A stretch of DNA of 64,000 bases from Nitrosospira lacus (GTDB taxonomy: Bacteria; Pseudomonadota; Gammaproteobacteria; Burkholderiales; Nitrosomonadaceae), in assembly GCF_000355765.4 (NCBI RefSeq), contig NZ_CP021106.3, positions 1,831,137 through 1,895,136 on the forward strand, in the 5' to 3' direction. Position 1 is the stretch's first letter; each line of letters starts with the position of its first letter. A program made the translations under genes and the position numbers. The notes beneath the pieces were generated by a model. It was given only the letters and a program-made list of their open reading frames with translations, was not told the origin of the DNA and did no database searches. Shown here in pieces: positions 8,421 through 18,251 of the stretch.

Positions 8421-8846
8421 ATGAGACTACAAGTCACCTATATACAGTTATTGTGCGCACTATTTTATTTTAATAATGCAAACGCACAGGCTACGCCTGA
8501 CTACCAATGCAGAGTGGAGCGTATCGATACCGCATCGACCGCGCCGTCTTCTTCGCGAAAATACCAGGAAGAGGAACACGTCGGAAAACAGTTCACTGTC
8601 GAGCGAAGAACGGGTTTGATGGCCGGTGTTCTCAAGAATTCATATGCAACAAAACCGATTGTCATAGACCACGGGTCAACCGAAAATTCCTTCAAGGTTA
8701 TATCTACGATGCGTCGTGATGAAGGAGCCGGGCTTGGATCGAGTATCTATGCACTGACAATAAATGAGTTTGAGCAGTCTCCAAAGAAGTCATTTATTTT
8801 TCTGAGGAACGACTTTGTTTATTTTGGGTATTGCGAGCATTTCTAA
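8421..8846 (+). CDS. Secreted protein of unknown function
   Basis: 141 residues from the ATG at 8421 (GGGGAAGAC just upstream). The first 23 residues (LQVTYIQLLCALFYFNNANAQA) form a signal peptide with cleavage after ANA or AQA. The mature protein has a Cys near its start (DYQCRVERI) and one at its end (FGYCEHF), probably a disulfide. No domain recognised. It lies on the opposite strand between two decayed toxin-like fragments, so an immunity or accessory role is conceivable, but nothing in the sequence shows it. Confidence 0.55.
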   Translation: MRLQVTYIQLLCALFYFNNANAQATPDYQCRVERIDTASTAPSSSRKYQEEEHVGKQFTVERRTGLMAGVLKNSYATKPIVIDHGSTENSFKVISTMRRDEGAGLGSSIYALTINEFEQSPKKSFIFLRNDFVYFGYCEHF

Positions 8847-9028
8847 TCATTGTTAAATATTAGATTTGCCCGCAATGTTTGGGCGGATTTGGCAAAAAGA
8901 AGCACAGGAGCCAACTTACCGCGTGCACAAGCGTTGTAACCACCTCAATAAGGTGTTCATAGCGCTTGGCCGGTGGCAATAAAAGTACCGCCTCCATTGC
9001 TTGGATTCGCCTTCAGTAACACTACTTC

Positions 9029-9330
9029 TTACCACAACAGCCTCCCATTATTGGCGCGGGCAAAGCCATCGTACCTGTGTTGTAGTCTACAGGTCTCGAT
9101 CTTGCAAATTCGAATGCGGTCATACGCCACCGTAGCCTCACATCCACGTTCATGAGCCCGATCCTTAGTTGGCGGTTGCGAATACTCGATTGCTGATCAC
9201 GCTCGATTGAGTTCATTTCCGACTTTATCCAACCACGGTCTGCGGACCTGGTTTTATTATCTTTAGCAAGTTCACGTAATCGATCTCGTGTGACCTTTCG
9301 TCCAAATTTTAGCCGGTCAGAGCTGGAATG
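9029..9330 (-). pseudogene. Remnant of a polymorphic-toxin type 8-like C-terminal domain
   Basis: A minus-strand frame reads DRLRELAKDNKTRSADRGWIKSEMNSIERDQQSSIRN down to about 9172; the similarity then continues in another frame as PPTKDRAHERGCEATVAYD and RLQHRYDGFARANNGR to a TAA at 9029. Joined, this matches my recollection of the polymorphic toxin type 8 domain (RGWIKQEMN.IERG, NPPGK.LAHERGREAAKGY, LHRLQHKYD). Toxins of this type sit at the C-terminus of large secreted proteins. Here only the tail survives, with a frameshift, no carrier and no start signal. The family name is from memory; the frameshift is visible. Confidence 0.6.
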
Positions 9331-9425
9331 ACTGTTGCAAATCTGGTTGACGGTACGCGTCATTTTGGTTAAATTCCAGAATCCAGAACGATTGTTCTGG
9401 ATCGAGCAAGATCGCACAAGGCAGA

Positions 9426-11921
9426 ATGAGGGTGCGCAAACCTGATTCTGGCGTAGCCATAAATCCCGCAGCAGGAGTGAACTTGAACGATTTAGTGGGG
9501 CTGGACCGGGGAGTCGATGTTGTCCGGGCAGAGCCGGGTGACTTGAATAGCCTGCTGCCGGCGCTCAAGCGGCGCCACGCGCGGCGCATTACGGGCGAAC
9601 TCCTGATCCCCGCACGGGCCGCGAGCTATGCTGCGTTTCCAGCCGGGCTCGATGCGCGCATCGCGGACGGGTTGATGCAGCGCGGCATTACCCAGCTCTA
9701 TAGCCATCAGCGCGAAGCGTGGGACCGCATCACCCGGAGCGAGCACGTCGTCATCGTCACGCCCACGGCCTCCGGCAAGACGCTTTGCTATAACCTGCCG
9801 GTGATCCAGGCGGCAATCCAGGAACGCTCCAAGGCGCTTTATCTTTTTCCCACCAAAGCCCTGGCGCAGGATCAGGTCACGGAGCTGCTGGAGCTCAATC
9901 AGGCGGGCAACCTGGGCGTGCGGGCTTATACGTTTGATGGGGATACGCCGGGGGACGCGCGCAAAGCGGTGCGCACGCACGGGGATATCGTCATCTCCAA
10001 TCCCGACATGCTGCATCAGGGCATCCTGCCCCACCACACCAAATGGGCGCAGTTCTTCGAGAACCTGAAATTCGTGGTCATCGACGAAATGCATACCTAC
10101 CGGGGCGTATTCGGTTCACATGTTGCCAATGTCATCCGCCGCCTGGACCGCATCTGCAGGTTCTATGGCGTGAAGCCCGTCTATATTTTTTGCTCGGCAA
10201 CGATTGCGAATCCCGGCCAGCTGGCCGGGGGATTGCTGGGTGCGCCTGTTGCCGTGATAGACCAGTCGGGCGCGCCAGCGGGCGAGAAACATCTATTGTT
10301 CTGGAATCCGCCCATGATCAACCCGGATCTGGGGTTGCGCGCCTCGGCCCGATCGCAGACCACCCGGATCGCCCGCAGCGCGATCAAGGCCGGGCTCAAG
10401 ACCATCGTGTTCGCCAATACCCGCTTGATGGTGGAGGTGCTGACCAAGTACCTGAAGGATGTATTTGACAACGATCCGCGGCAGGCGCCGCGCATTGCCG
10501 CTTATCGCGGCGGCTATCTGCCTACCGAGCGGCGCGGCACCGCAACCCGGTTGCGTGGCGGGCAACTCGACTGCGTGGTGGCGACGAATGCGCTGGAACT
10601 GGGGGTGGATATCGGTGGGCTGGACGTATGCCTGCTCAATGGGTTTCCGGGCACCATTGCCGGCACGTGGCAGCGGTTGGGCCGGGCGGGGCGGCGCAAC
10701 CGGCCTGCGCTGGGCGTGTTGATCGCCACCAGCGATCCGCTGGATCAATACATTGTCCGCAATCCCGAATTCTTTACTTCCGCCTCGCCCGAACACGGCT
10801 GTATCGACCCTGAGCAGTTGCTGATCCTGATGGATCACATTCGCTGCGCGGCGTTTGAATTGCCGTTTCAGGACAACGAACGCTTTGGCAAGGAGCCGCT
10901 GGCCGAGATGTTGAGCTACCTCGAGGCGCAGGGCGTGCTGCACCACGAAGGGCAGCGATGGCACTGGATGGCGGACAGTTACCCCGCCAACAGCGTCAGC
11001 CTGCGCTCGGTGGCGGATGGAAATTTTGTGGTGGTGGATGTGACGGACGGGAAACAGGACGTGATTGCTGAAGCCGATTATTCCACCGCGGCGTTGACGT
11101 TGTACGAAGGTGCGATCTATCTGATCCAGGCAAGTCCATGGCAAGTCGAGAAGCTGGACTGGGAAGGACGCAAGGCCTTCGTGACGAAGACCCGCGCCGA
11201 CTATTACACCGACGCGATAGACTTTACCCGGCTCAAGATCCTGGACTGCTTTGAAGAAGACAGGCAGTCAAATGGCCTGTGCGGACGCGGTGAAGTGCAT
11301 CTGGTGCGCCGGGTCGCCGGCTACAAGAAGATACGCTACTACAGCCATGAGAATGTGGGCTACGGCAAGGTCAACCTGCCGGATCACGAGATGCATACCA
11401 CCGCGGTATGGTGGCAGGTCAGCCCCGATGCATTGGAGGCCGCCTTTCCCGCCCGCTGGCAGGCGCTGGATGGCTTTCTCGGCGCGGCCTACGCGCTGCA
11501 TCACGTGGCGGCGTTGTTGACGCTATCGGAACGGCATGACCTGGGCAGGGCGGTGGGTGATGGCGAAGGCATCTGGTTTGCCAGCGTCGGCCAGAACGGA
11601 CGGGGCAACCCGCAAACTATTTCCGGTGAAACGGTCGAGATCGATGACCAGCAATTCACGCCCACGGTATTCCTGTACGACAATTTCGCGGGTGGCATCG
11701 GGCTTTCCGCACCGCTGTTCGATCTGCGCCATGAGATCGTGGCACGGACCATTGCGCTGATACGGGACTGTGGCTGCCAGTCCGGCTGCCCGTCGTGCGT
11801 GGGCCCGATTCTCGCTTCCGACGAGAGCCGGGGCCATGCGCCCAAGCAGGCCGCGCTGACCGTTCTGGGCCTGCTTTCGCCCAATGGCCAGGCCCGCACG
11901 CTGGATATGGAAGCATCATGA
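9426..11921 (+). CDS. mrfA: MrfA-like DEAD/DEAH-box DNA helicase with DUF1998 zinc domain
   Basis: 831 residues. Motif I is TPTASGKT, motif II DEMH (a DExH variant), motif III SAT (FCSATIANP), and motif VI QRLGRAGRRN, placing it in the YprA/Hrq1-like superfamily 2 helicases. The C-terminal DUF1998 region ends with a four-Cys cluster (CGCQSGCPSCVGP), the family's metal site. In Bacillus subtilis the homologue MrfA works with MrfB to repair mitomycin-type DNA damage independently of UvrABC. The start at 9426 has AAGG 4-5 bases upstream. It overlaps the next gene by 4 bp (ATGA), the same pairing as mrfA-mrfB. Confidence 0.9.
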   Translation: MRVRKPDSGVAINPAAGVNLNDLVGLDRGVDVVRAEPGDLNSLLPALKRRHARRITGELLIPARAASYAAFPAGLDARIADGLMQRGITQLYSHQREAWDRITRSEHVVIVTPTASGKTLCYNLPVIQAAIQERSKALYLFPTKALAQDQVTELLELNQAGNLGVRAYTFDGDTPGDARKAVRTHGDIVISNPDMLHQGILPHHTKWAQFFENLKFVVIDEMHTYRGVFGSHVANVIRRLDRICRFYGVKPVYIFCSATIANPGQLAGGLLGAPVAVIDQSGAPAGEKHLLFWNPPMINPDLGLRASARSQTTRIARSAIKAGLKTIVFANTRLMVEVLTKYLKDVFDNDPRQAPRIAAYRGGYLPTERRGTATRLRGGQLDCVVATNALELGVDIGGLDVCLLNGFPGTIAGTWQRLGRAGRRNRPALGVLIATSDPLDQYIVRNPEFFTSASPEHGCIDPEQLLILMDHIRCAAFELPFQDNERFGKEPLAEMLSYLEAQGVLHHEGQRWHWMADSYPANSVSLRSVADGNFVVVDVTDGKQDVIAEADYSTAALTLYEGAIYLIQASPWQVEKLDWEGRKAFVTKTRADYYTDAIDFTRLKILDCFEEDRQSNGLCGRGEVHLVRRVAGYKKIRYYSHENVGYGKVNLPDHEMHTTAVWWQVSPDALEAAFPARWQALDGFLGAAYALHHVAALLTLSERHDLGRAVGDGEGIWFASVGQNGRGNPQTISGETVEIDDQQFTPTVFLYDNFAGGIGLSAPLFDLRHEIVARTIALIRDCGCQSGCPSCVGPILASDESRGHAPKQAALTVLGLLSPNGQARTLDMEAS

Positions 11922-13264
11922 CGCTGGCTGAGCGGCTGGCCTTGCTCAAGGGCAAGCATCCCACCCCTGATCCTGAGCCAGCGGCCAAACCTCAGAGTTC
12001 GCGGATACCTTTGATTCCGCTGAATGTTCGCCTGCAGCGCCTGTCCGGCGGTAACGGGGATTCCCGCAATGCGGTTAACCGGGCAAGCCGGACAAAATGC
12101 GGCGATGCCGAGGTTGCCAAACACTTGCGCGGGGAGGTGATCGCGCCGGGGCTGATCCAGATTGATCAGGCCATCCCCCTTGCCAGCCGGCATGGCAGGA
12201 TTGCGTTTTCAGCCCTGACCGGGATCTCGCTCGCCGCCCTGGGCATGTCTCACGATGCGCGGCTGGACGGATTGCTGTTCCTCGATACCGAGACCACCGG
12301 TCTTGCGGGCGGCACCGGTACATTGCCTTTCATGGTGTGCCTGGCGCGAATTCAGGGGGACTGTCTGCAGCTCGGGCAATGGGTACTGACCGGGTTCGCG
12401 GGGGAGGCGGCTTTGCTGGAGACCATTTCCGGCTGGATCGAGCCCGCTGCCCACCTGGTCTCCTACAATGGCAAGAGCTTCGATGTGCCGTTGCTCGCTA
12501 CCCGTTACCGGCTGGCGCGGCAAACCGATCCCTTTACGGGTAACGCTGCCGGTAAAAGCACCGGCGCAGGTGCAAGCAAGGGTCATATCGACCTGCTGCA
12601 TTTGACGCGCCGTGCCTACGGGCATGGCTGGGAGGATTGCCGCCTGCAAACAGCGGAGCAGCGATTGCTGGGATTTATCCGCGAGGATGACTTCCCCAGC
12701 CACCTGATTCCTCAAGCGTGGATGGACTTCGTGCGGGGTGGCCGGGTGGAACCGTTGTACGCCATCGCCGAGCACAATCAGCGCGATGTTTTGTCGCTGG
12801 CGGCATTACTGGCGATGGTAGCCAGAACTTACACCGAACCCGGCCATGAGGCAGTCAATGCGCTTAAAGTCGCGCAGGTCCATGCGGACCGGGGCGATGT
12901 CCAGCACGCCATTGATCATCTCACCGGCGCCTGGGGTGTACTGGATGAAGCGGCACTTTTATTTCTGGCTAAACTGCACCGGCATCAGCGGCAGGATGGG
13001 CGGGCCGTCGCCATCTGGATGCATCTCAGGGAGAACAGCCGCGCCCGGGGGGTCGAAGCGCTGGCTAAATACCATGAGCATGTCACGCAAGAGCTGGAGG
13101 CCGCCCTGGAGCTTGCCGAGGAGTTGCTGCGGCTGGAGCCGGCGGTGAATATCCACATCAGGCGTCAGGCCCGGTTACGCCAGAAGCTGGGGAAATTCAA
13201 CCCCGGGAAAAGAAAAAGAAAGGAGCGAGTCATCCTGCGAGCCGGTTGCCAGGGCGCTGACTGA
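11918..13264 (+). CDS. mrfB: MrfB-like DnaQ/RNase H-fold exonuclease
   Basis: 448 residues from the ATG that overlaps the helicase stop. The central domain contains LLFLDTETTGLAGG, the first exonuclease motif (DxE) of YprB-like RNase H-fold nucleases, followed by LVSYNGKSFDVPLL (second motif, Asn/Asp) and EHNQRDVLSLAALL (third motif, Asp). The C-terminal 130 residues are helical and resemble TPR-type segments (HLTGAWGVLDEAALLFLAKL). B. subtilis MrfB is a 3'-5' exonuclease paired with MrfA. About 100 N-terminal residues are poorly conserved. The same-operon context supports a joint repair role. Confidence 0.88.
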   Translation: MTLAERLALLKGKHPTPDPEPAAKPQSSRIPLIPLNVRLQRLSGGNGDSRNAVNRASRTKCGDAEVAKHLRGEVIAPGLIQIDQAIPLASRHGRIAFSALTGISLAALGMSHDARLDGLLFLDTETTGLAGGTGTLPFMVCLARIQGDCLQLGQWVLTGFAGEAALLETISGWIEPAAHLVSYNGKSFDVPLLATRYRLARQTDPFTGNAAGKSTGAGASKGHIDLLHLTRRAYGHGWEDCRLQTAEQRLLGFIREDDFPSHLIPQAWMDFVRGGRVEPLYAIAEHNQRDVLSLAALLAMVARTYTEPGHEAVNALKVAQVHADRGDVQHAIDHLTGAWGVLDEAALLFLAKLHRHQRQDGRAVAIWMHLRENSRARGVEALAKYHEHVTQELEAALELAEELLRLEPAVNIHIRRQARLRQKLGKFNPGKRKRKERVILRAGCQGAD

Positions 13265-13300
13265 CAAGTGAAAGCTCAGCTGCCGGATTCAGGCTCAAGA

Positions 13301-13888
13301 CTATCCCTGGTTATCCTGCGGCAACCGCAGAGTTGCCTCGGGGATGACCTCGGGCGGCGGCTGGGGAGCGGGTTGGGGTGCTACCTGCTGCCAGCCATCG
13401 GGGCAATCCTTGACCTCCGGGTAGTAGCCCTCCGGTGCGCGGCAATAATGCCAAAAACCGGTTTGTGAATCAGGAGCGGGCTGGCCGGCATTTTGTTGCT
13501 GGAGGTAAACGGGCGGAGCGGTCCGAGCCATCGCGGACGGATACGCGTAATAAGGGAACGGATAAAAAGGCTGCATGAAGCCGGTTGCGCCAAATCCGCC
13601 AAAGCCGGGGCCGAAACCCAGCAGCCCCAGGCCCGGACCCGGCCCCCATCCGTCATGATGAGAGTGACCCGCCCGGTGGTCTTGATGATGGCCACTCCCA
13701 TGATGATCCTGTCCATCAGGAGTATCCGCTCCATTGTGGGTTTCTCCTTCGTCCGGGTCTTCTCCTCCATCGTCGGACCCACCCTCATCACCTCCGCCAT
13801 TATCACCCCCGCCGTCAAAACTCCATGCCGGGTTCATGGGAACCAGTGCCAGCAGGCATGCGAACCATAGTAACCTGATCTTTTTCAT
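13301..13888 (-). CDS. Secreted Gly/Asp/His-rich protein with WHYC...CPDGW tail
   Basis: 195 residues from the ATG at 13888 (MKKIRLLWFACLLALVPMNPAWS, a clear signal peptide). The mature part is low complexity: Gly/Asp runs, then His/Gly (GHHQDHRAGHSHHDG), then Gly/Phe/Pro/Tyr. The tail is the conserved part: FWHYCRAPEGYYPEVKDCPDGW followed by QQVAPQP. The same tail occurs in the gene at 24429, so the two are paralogues. The pair of cysteines probably forms a disulfide; the His-rich part could bind metal. Cell-envelope location is inferred; function unknown. Confidence 0.7.
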   Translation of the reverse strand: MKKIRLLWFACLLALVPMNPAWSFDGGGDNGGGDEGGSDDGGEDPDEGETHNGADTPDGQDHHGSGHHQDHRAGHSHHDGWGPGPGLGLLGFGPGFGGFGATGFMQPFYPFPYYAYPSAMARTAPPVYLQQQNAGQPAPDSQTGFWHYCRAPEGYYPEVKDCPDGWQQVAPQPAPQPPPEVIPEATLRLPQDNQG

Positions 13889-14178
13889 GTAAGCCGTCTT
13901 TCCACGCAAAGCGTTTTGCGAAGGTGAGCCTGTCTCGATCCTGTCCCCAGTCATTGAATTCCTTCCATGCATAAACGCACGGCCCTGTTATTCGATGACA
14001 TCATGCGGAAACGGGATAATGGATTCGGGTCCTATAAACGGACGATGGAGGAGGGTGGGGGAGCCACCCCGACCCTAAGGGATTCCCTTAACATAAAACC
14101 AGGGTTTCCCCAATATACTCATAGTGTTGACTGAGGTAGGATGAAGCCACTTTGATTCTAAATGGGTTCATTACTATC

Positions 14179-14604
14179 ATGAAGACACAATCAGGAAACA
14201 TCTTTGCGGCGTTATCGATAGTATGCCTGCTGGCTTCGCTGAGCCCTTCCGTGACCGCGGCCCAGTCCGTTGACACCCCGGAGATTCGCGCAGCCGCCCA
14301 GAATGCCACAACCCGGAGCGAGCATGAAGCGGTAGCGAAGCATTATGAAGATGCGGCTACGCAGATGCAGGCAAAAATGGAAGAGCAAAAGGAACTGCTT
14401 GAGCATTACGAGGATAAAAGCTATCTCTATGGCAGGCGGGCCCAGGACCTGCAATCGCATACGGCGGCGCTGGTACGCCATTACGAGAAGGCCGTCAAGG
14501 CTAACATCCGGGAGGCCGCCCTGCATCGTCAGATGGCTTCGAAACTCGAAGAAAACCATGCTGTGTCCGGCACTCAAACGGCTAGCGCCGAGGATGGACT
14601 ATAA
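14179..14604 (+). CDS. Secreted helical protein of unknown function
   Basis: 141 residues from the ATG at 14179; a TTG at 14152 is an alternative and neither has a strong ribosome binding site. A signal peptide (IFAALSIVCLLASLSPSVTAAQS) is followed by a fully helical, Glu/Lys/His-rich mature part with repeated patterns such as AVAKHYEDAATQMQ, LLEHYEDKSYLY and LVRHYEKAVKAN, suggesting a helical bundle or coiled coil in the periplasm. Three H-Y-E triplets are spaced roughly 30-45 residues apart. No family recognised. Confidence 0.6.
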   Translation: MKTQSGNIFAALSIVCLLASLSPSVTAAQSVDTPEIRAAAQNATTRSEHEAVAKHYEDAATQMQAKMEEQKELLEHYEDKSYLYGRRAQDLQSHTAALVRHYEKAVKANIREAALHRQMASKLEENHAVSGTQTASAEDGL

Positions 14605-14619
14605 GTACATCGATACGCG

Positions 14620-14639
14620 TCTGATCTCTCAGGATCAGA
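14620..14639 (+). terminator. Possible transcript-end hairpin after the helical protein gene
   Basis: TCTGATC-TCTCAG-GATCAGA forms a perfect 7-bp stem with a 6-base loop, 16 bp after the stop at 14604. Only TTCCC follows, so it is a weak intrinsic terminator at best. Confidence 0.3.
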
Positions 14640-14845
14640 TTCCCTGCCGCTTGCCGTGTCGTAGATTGAACAAACATCATGTCCGACAGGCTATTCCTCC
14701 ACTGGGGACGGGGTAGCCTGTTTTTGCGTCCGGATCGCTCCTGATTCTACTGAGCCCGGTGGTCGGCCAGCATTAACGCATCCGCAGGACTTCACCGCTG
14801 ATGCCGGAGAGTCGGCGAGAACCGGCTATCCATCGCTGGGTGCGC

Positions 14846-17689
14846 TCAGTCCCGGCTTTTGATGCGTGTAATCAATTTTCTTAGTTCGCTCAGCCATAGC
14901 ACCGAACTTGCCACCAGCGTGCAAAGGAGCCAATCTTCCAGGCCCAGGCTTACCGTGGAAAATGCCTGTTGCAGAAAAGGCACGTAAATCACCGCAATTT
15001 GTAGAAGGAGCGCGAGCAGAACCGCGCCCCAAAGCCATTTATTCGAAAATAGTCCAACGAATGCGCTTTGATCGTCGGACCGCGCATTGAAAACGGTGAA
15101 GAGCGAAAAGAATACGATGGTCGTGAATGCCATCGTCTGGGCATAGCGCACACTGCCCGAGCCTTCTATGAGACCGCCGGGCAAGCTGGCATCCAGCACC
15201 AGCAGCGTACCTGCGGCCATTACTACGCCTACGGAGACAATGCCGGACCACATTTGGTGCGTAATCACACCTTCGCCTTGGGGCCGCGGTGCCTTGCGCA
15301 TCGCTTGCGCATCCGGCGGATCCACGCCCAGCGCGAGCGCCGGGGCGCCATCCGTGGCGAGGTTTATCCACAGGAGCTGTGTCGCCAGCAATGGCAGTAC
15401 AACGGCCTGCTCTTCAGCCTTGAGCCCGATAGTATCTGCCAGCAGCACACCAAAGAACATGGTGAGCACCTCGCCGATGTTCGACGAGAGCAGGTAGCGC
15501 AAGAACTTGCGGATATTCGAGAAAATGGAGCGGCCTTCTTCGACCGCCGCGACGATGGATGCGAAATTGTCGTCCGCGAGCACCATGTCGGCGGCTTCCT
15601 TGGAAACATCCATTCCAGTGACGCCCATGGCTATGCCGATATCCGCGGTTTTCAGCGCAGGTGCGTCATTTACGCCGTCGCCTGTCATGGCCACGATGGC
15701 GCCGCCGCGCTGCAAGGCTTTCACGATCCGCAGCTTGTGCTCGGGATTGACGCGCGCATAGACCGACACTTCCTTGACCGCCTGATCCAGGGCTTCGTCG
15801 GACAATTTCTCGATTCCGGTGCCGCTAAGCACGCGCTTGTTCCCGGATATTCCGAGCTGGGCGGCAATGACAGTGGCGGTTACGGGATGGTCGCCCGTGA
15901 TCATTATCGGGCGGATTCCCGCCATCTGCGCGCGGGCCACGGCTTCCCTGGCTTCGGCACGCGGCGGGTCGATCATGCCGATCAATCCGGCGAATACCAG
16001 GTCTTGCTCGACCCGTTCATCGACTTCATCGGCTTCGGGTGCGTCAGCAGGCAGGTAGCGGAAGGCGACACCGAGGGTGCGCAACGCTTCACCCGCGAGT
16101 TGTTCGTTCGTTTGCAAAATTTCCACACGCCGATCCGCGGTCAAAGGTTTTGTCTCTTCCCCCACCAGTTCGCGCGTGCATCGCCCGAGCAACAGGTCCG
16201 GCGCGCCTTTGGTGAAGACGAGCAGATGCTCCTGCTTGTGGGCATCGGTATGAAGCGTCGTCATCAATTTGCGCTCGGACGAGAAAGGGATTTCTCCGAC
16301 GCGTTCGAAACGGGCATTAAGCGCTTCCGCTTCCAGTCCCGCCTTGCGCGCCGCGACGATAAGCGCGCCTTCGGTCGGATCACCCTGTACTGTCCAGTGC
16401 CCGTCATGCTTTTGCAGTACGGCATTGTTGGCACGGTCGGCGACAGCGAGCGCGCGTTCCAGCTCGATCCGCAGCGGGCCGGCGATGATTGCTGTCTCGT
16501 TATCGGTCATCGCGCCGTCTTTGTTGCGACCTGCTTCGCGGCGCACCTCTCCTTCCGGCGCATACCCCTCGCCGCCGATACTTACGCGTCCGCTCGCTGT
16601 TACGACCGCACGCACCGTCATTTCATTCTTTGTCAGGGTCCCGGTTTTATCGGAAGCAATGACAGTCGCCGAGCCGAGCGTTTCGACCGCCGGGAGATTT
16701 CGCACGATGGCGTTCCTGTGCGCCATGCGCTGCACGCCAAGAGAGAGGACGGCTGTTACCACCGCCGGCAAGCCTTCGGGTATTGCCGCTACAGCCAGGG
16801 CCACACCCAGGATAAGCACATCGAAAATGGCTGCAAATCCCGTCACATGTTCCACCAGGATGATCGTGGCAATCATCACCACGGCAATCGCGATGACGAT
16901 TATTCCCAGCAATTTGCCGACGCGGGCGAGTTCCTTTTGCAGCGGCGTGGTCTCCGCCGGTGTTTCCTCCAGCATGCCGGCGATGTGCCCCATCTGGGTC
17001 TGCATGCCTGTCGCCACGACCACGCCGCGCCCCTGCCCAAACGTCGCGGCCGTGCCGCTGAAGATCATATTGTGGCGGTCACCGAGTGTGGCTTCTTCGG
17101 CAATCGGCAGCGTATCCTTTGATACCGGCAGGCTCTCGCCGGTGAGGGCGGCCTCCGCGGTTTGCAGCGTGGCGGAATGAATCAGCCGCGCATCGGCGGG
17201 GATTGTGTCGCCGGGTTCGATGTGGATGATATCGCCGGGCACGAGTTCGGCCGCCGGAATACTCCTGCGCGCCCCATTCCGGATGACGCTGGCATGAGCC
17301 GCCGACATCTGGCGCAATGCCGCCACCGCTTCCTCCGCCCGCGCTTCCTGAATGTATCCCATGATGGCGTTGAGCAGCACGACCGCGAAGATGGCGATGG
17401 CTTCATAAGGCAATGCCGCATCGCGCTCATACCACCATAGTCCGGCTGAGATTGCCGTTGCGACCAGCAGCATGATGACCAGTACATTCTGAAACTGGGC
17501 AAGAAATTTACGCCATCCGGGGAGAGGCTTCTTCGCCGCCAGCTCGTTCCTGCCATATTTTTCAAGCCGCGCCCGGGCGCCGTCCTCGCTCAAGCCGTGC
17601 TGCGCGTCCGTATCGAACGCGGCCAGTACTTCATCGACCGGCCGCCGGTAAGACGTTACCGGGTCTTGCTGAAGGGTTACGGGGGTCAT
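14846..17689 (-). CDS. P-type cation-transporting ATPase (P2, Ca2+-ATPase-like)
   Basis: 947 residues with all P2-type landmarks: an N-terminal cation ATPase domain (FDTDAQHGLSEDGARARL), the dephosphorylation loop TGES (183-186), the ion-site helix AAIPEGLPAVV (PEGL about 304-307), the phosphorylated Asp347 in DKTGTLTKNEMT, and the hinge motif MTGDGVNDAPALK. The C-terminal third holds six further membrane helices. PEGL plus the C-terminal helices point to a SERCA/PMR-like Ca2+ or Mn2+ pump rather than a heavy-metal P1B pump; substrate is not determined. Encoded alone. A 684-residue antisense frame over it is a shadow. Confidence 0.92.
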   Translation of the reverse strand: MTPVTLQQDPVTSYRRPVDEVLAAFDTDAQHGLSEDGARARLEKYGRNELAAKKPLPGWRKFLAQFQNVLVIMLLVATAISAGLWWYERDAALPYEAIAIFAVVLLNAIMGYIQEARAEEAVAALRQMSAAHASVIRNGARRSIPAAELVPGDIIHIEPGDTIPADARLIHSATLQTAEAALTGESLPVSKDTLPIAEEATLGDRHNMIFSGTAATFGQGRGVVVATGMQTQMGHIAGMLEETPAETTPLQKELARVGKLLGIIVIAIAVVMIATIILVEHVTGFAAIFDVLILGVALAVAAIPEGLPAVVTAVLSLGVQRMAHRNAIVRNLPAVETLGSATVIASDKTGTLTKNEMTVRAVVTASGRVSIGGEGYAPEGEVRREAGRNKDGAMTDNETAIIAGPLRIELERALAVADRANNAVLQKHDGHWTVQGDPTEGALIVAARKAGLEAEALNARFERVGEIPFSSERKLMTTLHTDAHKQEHLLVFTKGAPDLLLGRCTRELVGEETKPLTADRRVEILQTNEQLAGEALRTLGVAFRYLPADAPEADEVDERVEQDLVFAGLIGMIDPPRAEAREAVARAQMAGIRPIMITGDHPVTATVIAAQLGISGNKRVLSGTGIEKLSDEALDQAVKEVSVYARVNPEHKLRIVKALQRGGAIVAMTGDGVNDAPALKTADIGIAMGVTGMDVSKEAADMVLADDNFASIVAAVEEGRSIFSNIRKFLRYLLSSNIGEVLTMFFGVLLADTIGLKAEEQAVVLPLLATQLLWINLATDGAPALALGVDPPDAQAMRKAPRPQGEGVITHQMWSGIVSVGVVMAAGTLLVLDASLPGGLIEGSGSVRYAQTMAFTTIVFFSLFTVFNARSDDQSAFVGLFSNKWLWGAVLLALLLQIAVIYVPFLQQAFSTVSLGLEDWLLCTLVASSVLWLSELRKLITRIKSRD

Positions 17690-18251
17690 CTCGCTATCCC
17701 CGGCGCTTTCGTGACGGCGTGCGTTTTCGCATGATGAGTTTTCCGAATAATTAATAGCGTGCAGGTTTGCGCCGTTGTCAGGGAGGTATTGGAGACTTGT
17801 CAGCCAGGGAGGCGCTGGAATTGGTGAAGTCCCCTGCCGACGAGGCGGTGCCCGCTCGATGCTGTCGTGCGCGCCCGATTCAGGGTTTCCCTCAACGTCG
17901 GGTGTTTTGGTACACGAGCTCAGCCATTTCGTGCTAGCCAGAGCTACAAAAAACCCCGATATTTACGGTCCCAATGCGGCCAATTCTCTTGCTCTCTCGA
18001 ATCCCCAAAGAGCAAAATCCAATTGTAAAAAATAAAACAATTGTTTCATTAAAAGAGGCGGTAAGCAGCGCTCGATCAGGCGTCCACTCGTGCCTATCCA
18101 TATTATGGTAACGCCTCACTAACGCTTATTGATTATTTTTGGAAGGCCCCGACCCTTGATCATACCCAGCGAGATTTCTGGCTCACTGAAACCGGGGACT
18201 CACCGCGCTTGCGCAGGCGGGGCGGCGGCCGCCAAGCTCTTATTCAGTTCA
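17690..18251. other. Intergenic stretch without a recognised gene
   Basis: About 560 bp between the ATPase start and the decayed ankyrin-partner gene. Frames here are short and lack ribosome binding sites. A CAATTGT...ACAATTG inverted pair with an A-rich 10-base loop lies near 18022-18046; its role is unknown. Confidence 0.5.

Noticed and set aside
15364-15373. TTATCCACA, a DnaA-box-like string
   Set aside because: Single copy inside the ATPase coding sequence, no AT-rich unwinding region or further boxes; not an origin.
15068-17122. 684-codon open frame antisense to the P-type ATPase
   Set aside because: The opposite strand encodes all P-type ATPase motifs; the antisense product has no domain and is His/Arg-rich as expected from GC-biased shadowing.
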